Source: Planctomycetaceae bacterium (GTDB lineage: Bacteria > Planctomycetota > Planctomycetia > Pirellulales > Pirellulaceae). From it: a stretch of 38,451 nucleotides of DNA. The stretch lies in the NCBI GenBank assembly GCA_015490875.1, contig WFWZ01000110.1, forward strand, positions 1 to 38,451, in the 5' to 3' direction. Positions 25,838 through 33,113 of the stretch are shown piece after piece (the stretch's first letter is position 1; every line of letters begins with the position of its first letter). The notes under the pieces were generated by a model, which did not search any database, was not told where the DNA came from, and saw only the letters and a program-made list of their open reading frames with translations. Made by a program: the position numbers and the translations under genes.

Positions 25838-26998
25838 ATGGTTTCGGTACAGTCGGAAGTCGAGGCGAGACTGAACGAGATCCGATCGAAGGTGGAGTCG
25901 GGAGAGAGACTCGACCGGGAAGACGGACTCTTTCTGTTTCGCGAGGATGTACCTTTGCACGAAGTGGGCGAGCTGGCCGATCTGGTGCGCCGTCGCAAGA
26001 ACGGCCACTTCGCCTATTACAACATCAATACGCATCTGAATCCGACGAACGTCTGCGTCTATCGGTGCATTTTCTGCGCGTTCCGAGCCGACTTGAGGGA
26101 CGAGCGGGCTTACGTCATGTCCGACGACCAGATTCGGGCTCGAGCCCAGGAGGCGGTCGACCACGGCTGCACGGAGATCCATATTGTCGGCGGTTTGCAC
26201 CACCAAAAACCTTTCGAGTGGTACCGCGATCTGATCGCCTTGATTCATGAAGCTCAGCCGACGTTGCACATCAAAGGATGGACGGCAGTCGAGATCAACT
26301 GGTTCGAGTTTCTGACGAAGCGCTCGGTGGAGGAGATTTTGCGCGAGTTGATCGATGCGGGGCTGGGGAGCTTGCCGGGAGGCGGTGCGGAGATTTTCCA
26401 TCCGGAAGTGCGGAGTCGCATTTGCGAGCACAAAGCGGACGCCGGGAAGTGGCTCGACATCCACCGTACCGCACATGGCCTTGGCTTGAGGACGAACTGC
26501 ACGATGTTGTATGGCCACATCGAGACGGCCTATCATCGAGTCGATCATCTACTGCGGCTGCGGGAGTTGCAGGACGAGACGGGCGGATTCCAGACGTTTG
26601 TTCCTTTGGCGTTCCATCCCGAAAACACGGGACTGTCTCATCTTCGCAAGCCCAACGCCATCGAAGACCTGCGAGTGATCGCCGTGAGTCGTTTGCTGCT
26701 GGACAACATCCCCCACGTGAAGGCGTACTGGGTGATGTTGGGGATCGGGACGGCGCAAGCGGCGCTGGCATACGGCGCCGACGACTTCGACGGGACGGTG
26801 CGGCACGAATTGATCTATCATGACGCAGGCGCCACGACGCCGCAGCAGTTGACGGTGGAGGAGATTCAGCGTTTGATTCGGGAAGCGGGCTGCGAACCGG
26901 TCGAGCGGGACACGCTCTATCGGCGCGTGTTGCGAGATCCCACCTGCTGGCAGCGGTGGGAAGTCGGAGCGCCGATCGCAGCAGCCGAAGCGGGGTAA
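25838..26998 (+). CDS. mqnE: aminodeoxyfutalosine synthase
   Basis: 386 residues, radical SAM enzyme. The cluster motif CxxxCxxC is Cys73-Cys77-Cys80 in NVCVYRCIFCAFRAD. Also visible are GGLHHQKPFEWYRDL, KGWTAVEI, GLGSLPGGGAEIF, TMLYGHIET and LRELQDETGGFQTFVPLAFHP, which fit MqnE better than the related MqnC. It joins SAM and 3-enolpyruvyl-benzoate to give 6-amino-6-deoxyfutalosine, an early step of the futalosine menaquinone route. The ATG at 25838 gives the usual N-terminus; the ribosome-binding site is weak. The stop is 7 bp before the permease gene. Confidence 0.95.
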   Translation: MVSVQSEVEARLNEIRSKVESGERLDREDGLFLFREDVPLHEVGELADLVRRRKNGHFAYYNINTHLNPTNVCVYRCIFCAFRADLRDERAYVMSDDQIRARAQEAVDHGCTEIHIVGGLHHQKPFEWYRDLIALIHEAQPTLHIKGWTAVEINWFEFLTKRSVEEILRELIDAGLGSLPGGGAEIFHPEVRSRICEHKADAGKWLDIHRTAHGLGLRTNCTMLYGHIETAYHRVDHLLRLRELQDETGGFQTFVPLAFHPENTGLSHLRKPNAIEDLRVIAVSRLLLDNIPHVKAYWVMLGIGTAQAALAYGADDFDGTVRHELIYHDAGATTPQQLTVEEIQRLIREAGCEPVERDTLYRRVLRDPTCWQRWEVGAPIAAAEAG

Positions 26999-27005
26999 GG
27001 GGCGG

Positions 27006-28676
27006 ATGTATCTCGTCGAGAATCCGGTGTTGCAGCGCGAGTTGCTCGTCAACCTGCGGATGCGGCGCGCCTTCGTGCTCCTCTTTCTGTACGTTGCATT
27101 GCTCGGTCTGGTCGTCTTGGCCGCATGGCCGACGCAGGAGCGTTTGGACTTGACGCAGGCGCCTCGCGAAGCGCGGCAGCTCGTCGACCTCTTCTTTATC
27201 GGCCAGTACTTGTTGGCCGGCATGATGACGCCGAGTTTCGCGGCGGGGACGATCACGGGTGAGAAGGAGCGGAAGACGTACGAGATGCTCTTGGCGAGTC
27301 CCTTGCGGCCATGGGCGATCGTCCTGGGGAAACTGCTGGCGAGTCTGACTCACATCGCGGCTCTCATTATCGCCTCGCTGCCGATCGCCATGTTGTGTCT
27401 GCCGCTGGGGGGCGTGCATCCTTACGAAGTGTTGGCCGCGTACGTGTCGCTCTTGGGATCGGTCATCGTCTTCGGTGCGATCAGTCTGACGTGCAGCAGT
27501 CTGTTCAAACGGACGGCGGCGTCGCTGGTCGTGTCCTATTTGGTGATTCTGCCGTTGGCGTTGGTGGCTGTGCTCTTTTGGCAGGCGGGCGCCTCGTACG
27601 GTGCGACGCGGTTGGCAGTGTCGCTGACCGTGTTTCCTGCGGTGTCGTTGGCGATCACCGCGCTGCTGTTGACGGTGACCGCTCGGCGACTCTTGCATCC
27701 TCCGGATGTCGGCAGCGAGGGCAAGGAGGTGGTCGACTTGGAGCAGGAAAACCGGGAGGCGGTCGGTCTGGTCATTCAGCGCGACCAGTTTCCGGACAAG
27801 CTTTTTGCGCCGCCGAAGCGCGACTCGCTCATGGAGGACGGTATCAACCCGGTCTATGACAAGGAGATCCGCAGCGAGATTTTCAGCCAGGGGACACTGA
27901 TGTTGCGGCTGGTGATCCAGGTGAGCATGTTCCTGGCGCTGCCACTGATGGCGATTTGCCTTTTTATCATTCCGGCCTGGTTCTCGTGGTATGTGGCATA
28001 TGTGCTGTTGTTCAACATGTTGGTCGGGCCGGTTTTCTGTGCGGGGGCGATCACGAGCGAGCGGGAACGGCAGACGATGGAGTTGCTTCTGACGACGACG
28101 TTGACACCTCGCGAGATTCTGCTGGGCAAGCTGCTGGTGGGCTTGCGCATCTCGACGGTCTTGACTTCGTTTGTGCTGCTTCCGGTGGCTTTGGCAGGGG
28201 TGCTTGAGCAGCAGTATTGGAACGCGACCAACTTCTGGGTTTTGATTTCGTCCGTCGTGGTCGTTTACTTGACATGTGCGTTCACGGCGACGACGGCCAT
28301 GTTTTGTTCGACGTTGTGCCGGCGGACGGCCGTGAGTCTCATGGCATCGTATTTGGTGATTATCATTCTCTTCATGGCTCCGTTGGCACTACGCACCCTG
28401 ACGAAGACGGTATTTCAAGAGGCGGTCTGGGAGTCGGTGAGTGATGCGGCGAGTACGACGAGTCCCTTTGCGGCGGTGTTTGGAATGCCGTTCCATTCGC
28501 AGTTCGTGGACCCGGATTTGGCGGAGGGTCGGTTTTCGAGGCTTGCCAACGCGAGTCGCTCGGGGGACTGGACGGTCTTTTGGCGCTACCTGATTTTCGT
28601 TGTATTATGGCTGGGGGCGATCACGACGGCCATGGCGTACGCCTTGCGGAGACGCTTTCAGGTCTCCGGCCGGTGA
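27006..28676 (+). CDS. ABC-2 type permease, internally duplicated
   Basis: 556 residues of ABC-2 membrane protein. Two similar halves each hold a GxITxExERxTxExLL motif (about 81-96 and 347-362) followed by blocks of membrane helices, so one chain supplies both half-permeases. A charged linker lies at about 230-290. AAGGGGCGG directly precedes the ATG. The ATPase partner is not encoded next to it. Seven base pairs separate it from mqnE, so the two are likely cotranscribed, but no functional link is known. Substrate unknown. Confidence 0.85.
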   Translation: MYLVENPVLQRELLVNLRMRRAFVLLFLYVALLGLVVLAAWPTQERLDLTQAPREARQLVDLFFIGQYLLAGMMTPSFAAGTITGEKERKTYEMLLASPLRPWAIVLGKLLASLTHIAALIIASLPIAMLCLPLGGVHPYEVLAAYVSLLGSVIVFGAISLTCSSLFKRTAASLVVSYLVILPLALVAVLFWQAGASYGATRLAVSLTVFPAVSLAITALLLTVTARRLLHPPDVGSEGKEVVDLEQENREAVGLVIQRDQFPDKLFAPPKRDSLMEDGINPVYDKEIRSEIFSQGTLMLRLVIQVSMFLALPLMAICLFIIPAWFSWYVAYVLLFNMLVGPVFCAGAITSERERQTMELLLTTTLTPREILLGKLLVGLRISTVLTSFVLLPVALAGVLEQQYWNATNFWVLISSVVVVYLTCAFTATTAMFCSTLCRRTAVSLMASYLVIIILFMAPLALRTLTKTVFQEAVWESVSDAASTTSPFAAVFGMPFHSQFVDPDLAEGRFSRLANASRSGDWTVFWRYLIFVVLWLGAITTAMAYALRRRFQVSGR

Positions 28677-28877
28677 GGGGGTGGTGACGTTGGGGCGGTG
28701 GTTCACGTCTACCGACAGGGGGCGGCTTATGAAGTCGAATTCGTCGATGGGGACGGCACCACCATTGCGTTGATGACATTGGATGCCGATGCGGTTCGTC
28801 CCATTGCACCGGGTGAACTGCTGCACACGAGGCGACGGGATGTCGTCGAACGAAGTGATGCAGCGAACCGCGACTGA
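28677..28877 (+). pseudogene. DUF4926-like fragment lacking its N-terminus
   Basis: In the same frame as the permease, straight after its stop codon, the sequence reads GGGDVGAVVHVYRQGAAY, then EVEFVDGDGTTIALMTLDAD and AVRPIAPGELLHTRR up to a stop at 28875. This matches the C-terminal two thirds of DUF4926 proteins (small SH3-like proteins, often beside DUF6883 genes). The expected first ~20 residues are missing and only a GTG at 28698 could start it, with no ribosome-binding site of note. It is most likely a remnant whose 5' end was lost when the permease came to lie upstream. Expression as a short peptide is not excluded. Confidence 0.6.
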
Positions 28878-28882
28878 GTGTC

Positions 28883-28978
28883 TCTCGCAGTGGCGGAGAG
28901 GGGGCCTCTCGCGGAGGCGCAGCGAGGGGCTCTCGCAGAGGCGCGGAGAGTGTTTCTCGCAGAGGCGCTAAGCTCGCG
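28883..28978. repeat. 24-bp tandem repeat, four copies
   Basis: Four consecutive 24-bp units start at 28883, 28907, 28931 and 28955. Each begins TCTCGC(A/G)G(A/T)GGCG and is purine-rich after that; the first 13 bases are the best conserved. Since 24 is a multiple of three, all units stay in one frame, but no start or ribosome-binding site supports translation. There are no spacers of the sort expected in a CRISPR array. Confidence 0.85.
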
Positions 28979-29030
28979 GAGATGATTTTGGGGAGGGGAT
29001 AGGGACATCGTTGATCACGTGCTGTGCCGT
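28975..29030. repeat. imperfect direct repeat, copy A (pair at 29223-29278)
   Basis: About 56 bp beginning CGCGGAGATGATTTTGG recur at 29223-29278 (CGCGGAGATGGTTTTGG), same orientation, roughly three quarters identical by eye with a 2-bp gap. The pair brackets the hexamer tract and the hairpins. Confidence 0.6.
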
Positions 29031-29054
29031 CCCGTCTCGTCTCGTCTCGTTCCT

Positions 29055-29136
29055 TTCCTATTCCTATTCCTATTCCTGTTCCTGTTCCTATTCCTACTCC
29101 TAATCCAATTCCTCTTTGCGTCTTTGCGTCTTTGCG
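29055..29136. repeat. TTCCTA/TTCCTG hexamer tract and TCTTTGCG triplet
   Basis: Seven hexamers TTCCT(A/G) run from 29055 to 29096. After a short gap the 8-bp unit TCTTTGCG is present three times in tandem at 29113-29136. Just before the tract TCTCG is repeated as well. Such strand-biased pyrimidine tracts are prone to slippage. Open frames through them give Phe-Leu, Pro-Ile or Gly-Ile dipeptide runs and are not genes. Confidence 0.8.
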
Positions 29137-29170
29137 CGAGGCTTGGTTCTTGCGCGACGCCTTGTTCCAT

Positions 29171-29216
29171 CTGTGGGCTTGCGCCCCACAGCTATTCCAT
29201 GTCGCCGCTTCGCGGC
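29171..29216 (-). terminator. two hairpins downstream of the ABC operon, possible terminator or REP
   Basis: CTGTGGG (29171-29177) pairs with CCCACAG (29185-29191), and GCCGC (29204-29208) pairs with GCGGC (29212-29216) over a 3-base loop. They lie about 70-115 bp beyond the stop of the minus-strand ABC gene. No T run follows on that strand, so intrinsic termination is uncertain; they may be part of a dispersed palindromic repeat. Confidence 0.35.
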
Positions 29217-29222
29217 TTAGGG

Positions 29223-29278
29223 CGCGGAGATGGTTTTGGAGAGGGGTGGGCAACGGTGATGGTCGCGTGTCGTCGCGT
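29223..29278. repeat. imperfect direct repeat, copy B (pair at 28975-29030)
   Basis: Second copy of the ~56-bp imperfect repeat. It ends a few bases before the ABC gene stop at 29285. Confidence 0.6.
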
Positions 29279-29284
29279 TCCGTT

Positions 29285-31735
29285 TCACATGCGCTCCCGC
29301 TGGGGGCAGTACAGAGCCAACGCCGCAAGGAGGATAGGGATTACGATGACCGATCCCATACCTAAGACTGCCTCCCGCCGCCACCGCTCGGCGTTCGTGT
29401 CATCCGCCACTTTCGGATCGACGTAGGCGATCCGGCGCACTGCCAGATCTCCGTAGCGAGACACCGTCAGATAGGACATCGTGACGGGAAACCGATCGGC
29501 GTGTTCGCGGCTTACCGATGTTTTTTCCTTGGAATCTCCCCGCGACCAGGCGGGCCACGAGAAGTGGGTATATGCCGAGTCCGCATAAATGTCGCCGTTC
29601 CCGGCGATCTCCACACTGAAGACCATCTGGGCAAGCATCACCAGCGGCAAGACGATGCCGGCAACACGACGGTACCGGCCACACGACGCCGAAATAAGCA
29701 ACCCGACGCTTACTCCGGCCGCTCCAATCACCATCAGCCACGCGACCGTCCACCCTGGGTAGAAGAAGAATCGGTCCGTGGATTTGGGAAAGCGCAACGC
29801 TCGAGTCCCCCACAACACTGCCGCGAAGACGCCGACCTGGACGACGGCTGACATCACGTACGCTGCGAACTTGGCTACGGTATAAGGCACGGGTTTCAAA
29901 GCCAGCAACCGCTCATACTCGAAGATCTGCCGTTCACCTGTGATCGCCTGGTGAGCCAGGCTGGCCGAGAGCCAGATCACCGAGAGGACCGCGAGGAAGC
30001 CGAGCAGGTCGAGTTGCGTGAGCGGGATGGCCATGCCAATCGCTCCGGCGAACAATGCCGGCACCAGCAGCAGCGGAATCAGACAGCGCCACAGGAGCTG
30101 ATTTCGCATGAGCTGGAACTCGCGTCGCAGACATGATAGCGCTTGCCAAAGCGACGTCCGCAGCCAGGTGCCGGCCGCATGCCACTGCTGCAACCCCTCG
30201 CCGACGATCAGCTCGTTCCCGTTCTCCTCCTCACCATCTGTTGGCGCGGCTGACGATTCGGGTTCGGTCGACCCCTCGTGATCTCCATCTACTGTTGCCT
30301 TCTCGGGCACTTCTTTGGGACACGAATCGGACTGAATTCGTCCTCGCTCGAGCCGAATCACGCGGTCGAATAGCCGCAGCGACTCGTCGCCGTGGATGGC
30401 GACCAGGACGGTCGCTCCTCGAAAGGCCAAGGCTCGCAACTGCAACAGCACTTCCCGCTCTCTCTGAGCATCCAGCCCACTCGTCGGCTCATCCAAGATG
30501 AAGAGTCTCGCCTTGCGTACCAGTTGTGTGGCGATCTGTACGCGTCGCCGCTGTCCGCCACTAAGCGAAGCTGCTTGTGTGCGCCGCTGCCTGGCGTCGA
30601 GATCCACGACATCCAGGACCAGCGAGGTATCGGGCGCTGTTTCCTCGGGCGACCGGCTCAGAAACAATTGGCGTGAGAACTCGGTGATTTGCACAGGGAG
30701 AAGCTCGTCATGGTGTACGTTCCTTTGCGGCACATACCCGATGCTTGCGCGAAAGGCGGTCGACACACCTCCTGATTCATCCACTTCGACGATCGACTGA
30801 GGATCAGTGAGTCGGTCGGCATGGAGGATCATTTCCAGCAGAGTCGACTTGCCGCAGCCACTTGGACCGGTCACGGCAATCAGCTCGCCTGGTCCAAGCG
30901 CCGCTGCCTCGATATGGACGATGGCCTTGCGGTCGTGAGCGTCTCGAAGGACCAATGCGACACCATCGATCGGCTCGACGGGGATCAATTGCCGGTTGGC
31001 TCGGCTGTATTGCCATAGATAAGCTCCGATGCGAACGATGTCGCCCGTTTCCAGTTTCCGAGCGATCACCCGGTCTCGACCGACCCAGACGCCGGCGTCC
31101 GGGCCGGCGGAAATCACCCAGTCGTCCTGTGAGTCCCCGTCATCGTCGACAGCAAGATAAGCGTGGAGCTGACGAAGGCCCCTGCCAGTGAGGTGGATGC
31201 CGCGTTCGCCCACGAGTCGAGCTGCCGAGCCAACTCGAACCACTCGCTCGATCCCCGACAGGGCGATCGGTACCGGCCCCGCGGCACGGGCCAACGTCTC
31301 CTCGTCGTCGGCCGGCGGGCAGCATTCTTGCACGATGCAGACGCGTATGTCGCCACGCGTCGCCACGAGCGGAAGTGTCCCTTCGACCCGCTCACCATTA
31401 CTCCACGCGATCTCTGCCTCACTGCCGGTTTCGTCGAGCCGGATGCCGATCTCCTGTCCCGCCACCCACAAGCGGATGTCTCGGTGATCTCGCAGCTCCG
31501 CTTCCTGAAGCGGCTCTGCCGCTCCCTCGGTGTAGACTCGAGCCACCAAGCGCGTACATCCCGACTCGACCCAATCGCACAAGGCACCAGCCGGAGTCCG
31601 CTTGTCTTGGTCACTGGCCGGCGTCAGCCACCGCAGACTGGCTCGGCACGCGGGACACGCATCGTTGGGGCCGTCCAACACGGCAAGGCACGCAGGGCAA
31701 AGCCCGGTCGCACGCGATGGTGAGGCAGTCGCCAT
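29285..31735 (-). CDS. zinc-ribbon / FHA-like / ABC ATPase / permease fusion (ABCG-like half transporter)
   Basis: 816 residues. A zinc-ribbon-like CPAC...CPAC (13-16, 27-30) is followed by a beta-rich segment (about 60-140). Next comes an FHA-like domain (about 164-246: RVGS, RQLHAYL, then LETGDIVRIGAYLW), then an ABC ATPase with Walker A GPSGCGKST (290-298), Q-loop VPQRN, signature LSGGQ (391-395), Walker B LFILDEP (411-417) and H-loop His448. An acidic linker (about 470-510) leads to an ABC-2 membrane domain with about six helices. FHA-ABC fusions such as mycobacterial Rv1747 are known; substrate here unknown. The FHA positions usually binding phosphothreonine look altered (Arg-Gln instead of Ser-Arg before the His, Ala for the Asn). 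Last gene of a four-gene unit, 27 bp after the lipoprotein gene. Confidence 0.88.
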   Translation of the reverse strand: MATASPSRATGLCPACLAVLDGPNDACPACRASLRWLTPASDQDKRTPAGALCDWVESGCTRLVARVYTEGAAEPLQEAELRDHRDIRLWVAGQEIGIRLDETGSEAEIAWSNGERVEGTLPLVATRGDIRVCIVQECCPPADDEETLARAAGPVPIALSGIERVVRVGSAARLVGERGIHLTGRGLRQLHAYLAVDDDGDSQDDWVISAGPDAGVWVGRDRVIARKLETGDIVRIGAYLWQYSRANRQLIPVEPIDGVALVLRDAHDRKAIVHIEAAALGPGELIAVTGPSGCGKSTLLEMILHADRLTDPQSIVEVDESGGVSTAFRASIGYVPQRNVHHDELLPVQITEFSRQLFLSRSPEETAPDTSLVLDVVDLDARQRRTQAASLSGGQRRRVQIATQLVRKARLFILDEPTSGLDAQREREVLLQLRALAFRGATVLVAIHGDESLRLFDRVIRLERGRIQSDSCPKEVPEKATVDGDHEGSTEPESSAAPTDGEEENGNELIVGEGLQQWHAAGTWLRTSLWQALSCLRREFQLMRNQLLWRCLIPLLLVPALFAGAIGMAIPLTQLDLLGFLAVLSVIWLSASLAHQAITGERQIFEYERLLALKPVPYTVAKFAAYVMSAVVQVGVFAAVLWGTRALRFPKSTDRFFFYPGWTVAWLMVIGAAGVSVGLLISASCGRYRRVAGIVLPLVMLAQMVFSVEIAGNGDIYADSAYTHFSWPAWSRGDSKEKTSVSREHADRFPVTMSYLTVSRYGDLAVRRIAYVDPKVADDTNAERWRREAVLGMGSVIVIPILLAALALYCPQRERM

Positions 31736-31762
31736 TCGGTTTCTCCTTACGTATCAGGAACG

Positions 31763-33055
31763 CTATTCGGGCTTAGTGCGTCTCGAGACGAAGGAATGGA
31801 ACGTAGCGTTTCGCAACTCCTTCACGTTGATCAGAAGACTTCGACGCCGTGGAATCCACGACGTTTTTACCTCCCAATTCGCAAACGCCAGATCCACCAT
31901 TCCCCGCTTAGTGACGTGAACCTCGCCTTCCTTCGGCTGGATGAGCACGACATGAGGTCCGTTCTCGGTCTCGGCCGTTAATTTGACGTTACCCCCGACG
32001 ACGGCAAGCACGATACGAGGCTCGTCACCAGGGGCGCTCTTGCGGTCCTCCTTGCGCTCTAGCGTCACCGTGCCCGTCGCCGTGACGTCCCACGGAAGTC
32101 CCAGCATTCCCAAGGCCTCGGTTGCGTCTATTGTCGCACGCTGACCCGGCTTGGTCAGTTTCTCGGCAATGATGTCATGGATGATGTAGTCGAGAAACGC
32201 GGTCGATCCGAGTCGTCGTCCCAACGTATCAAGCGGTTCACGATTGAGCTTCTTACCAGCCAGCTGGTGAACACCTTGAACTCCTCCGTCTTTGACATAA
32301 ACGCACTCCAGCGTCAGTCCTTGGTAATCTTCGTCGACTTTGCGGGCAAATCGCAGGTACGGGTCTTTCTTCTCCAAACGTCTCTTCCAGAGCTTGCCGC
32401 AGAAGCGTGTCAGAAGTCCTTCCGCCTTCGGGTCGATCGTGTCAATAAGCTGGCCGGTCCACCGAACCGGCTCCGGAAGACCTTCTTTGGCAAACGTCCA
32501 GGCGTGTTTTCCGAACTCTGTCAAGTCGGGATCGAATTCGATTCGTCGAGTCGTCGCCACCAATTGCTGTTCGATGCGAGGAACCTTGATGCGGCAGCGA
32601 ACTTTGTCTGAGTCGACTTCGATCACATCGATATCCAAGTAGCTTGCATTGTCGAGAAAGATATTGACTTGGCCGTTGATGCCGAACCACGTTTTCGACA
32701 TCGCTCGCCCTTGCACGACATGGCTCGTGTAATGTTGAAATCGCTCGCCCTCTTGATATTTCTCCTCCAATTTGGAACGCGGGAGGACGATCAATGGCTC
32801 CGGCTCGCGTTGGGAGCCACTGCCACGAGGCTCCGTTGGTGTCTTTGGATCGGAACTCCCGGTCGAAGTGCCGGTTGCGCTCGGGGAAGTCTTATCGCTT
32901 GAATTCTGCTGCGTCTCCAACTCCGTATCTCCCGTCACGGCAGTGGCTGTCGGTTTGGAAGAGCCACCGGGAGTTGGCACTGACTTTCCGCACGAGACGA
33001 GGGGTACCAATGCGACTGCAAGTGTCACTTGTGTCCGGCAAAACCGAAGTTTCAT
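31763..33055 (-). CDS. lipoprotein of unknown function
   Basis: 430 residues. The signal peptide (MKLRF, hydrophobic 10-20) ends in the lipobox LVSC with Cys22, so the mature protein is lipid-anchored. A Ser/Thr/Pro/Gly-rich linker (about 25-90) precedes a mainly beta-strand region that looks like a repeated beta-barrel or START-like ligand-holding fold, but I cannot name a family. CAGGAG lies nine bases before the ATG at 33055; the long frame upstream of it overlaps the neighbouring gene and is discarded. Situated 58 bp after the pseudokinase-like gene and 27 bp before the ABC gene, it is likely an extracytoplasmic partner of both. Confidence 0.8.
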   Translation of the reverse strand: MKLRFCRTQVTLAVALVPLVSCGKSVPTPGGSSKPTATAVTGDTELETQQNSSDKTSPSATGTSTGSSDPKTPTEPRGSGSQREPEPLIVLPRSKLEEKYQEGERFQHYTSHVVQGRAMSKTWFGINGQVNIFLDNASYLDIDVIEVDSDKVRCRIKVPRIEQQLVATTRRIEFDPDLTEFGKHAWTFAKEGLPEPVRWTGQLIDTIDPKAEGLLTRFCGKLWKRRLEKKDPYLRFARKVDEDYQGLTLECVYVKDGGVQGVHQLAGKKLNREPLDTLGRRLGSTAFLDYIIHDIIAEKLTKPGQRATIDATEALGMLGLPWDVTATGTVTLERKEDRKSAPGDEPRIVLAVVGGNVKLTAETENGPHVVLIQPKEGEVHVTKRGMVDLAFANWEVKTSWIPRRRSLLINVKELRNATFHSFVSRRTKPE

Positions 33056-33113
33056 GGAAAAGATCTCCTGATACATGGCAAACTTCTTGGATACTGCAAA
33101 CCGTGGACTGCCG

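Noticed and set aside
28883..28978. CRISPR-like array.
   Set aside because: The 24-bp units are directly adjacent without unique spacers and no cas gene is near.
29019..29426. Open frame with Phe-Leu dipeptide runs that might be read as a membrane peptide.
   Set aside because: The run is a translation of the TTCCTA hexamer tract, without ribosome-binding site or conserved sequence.
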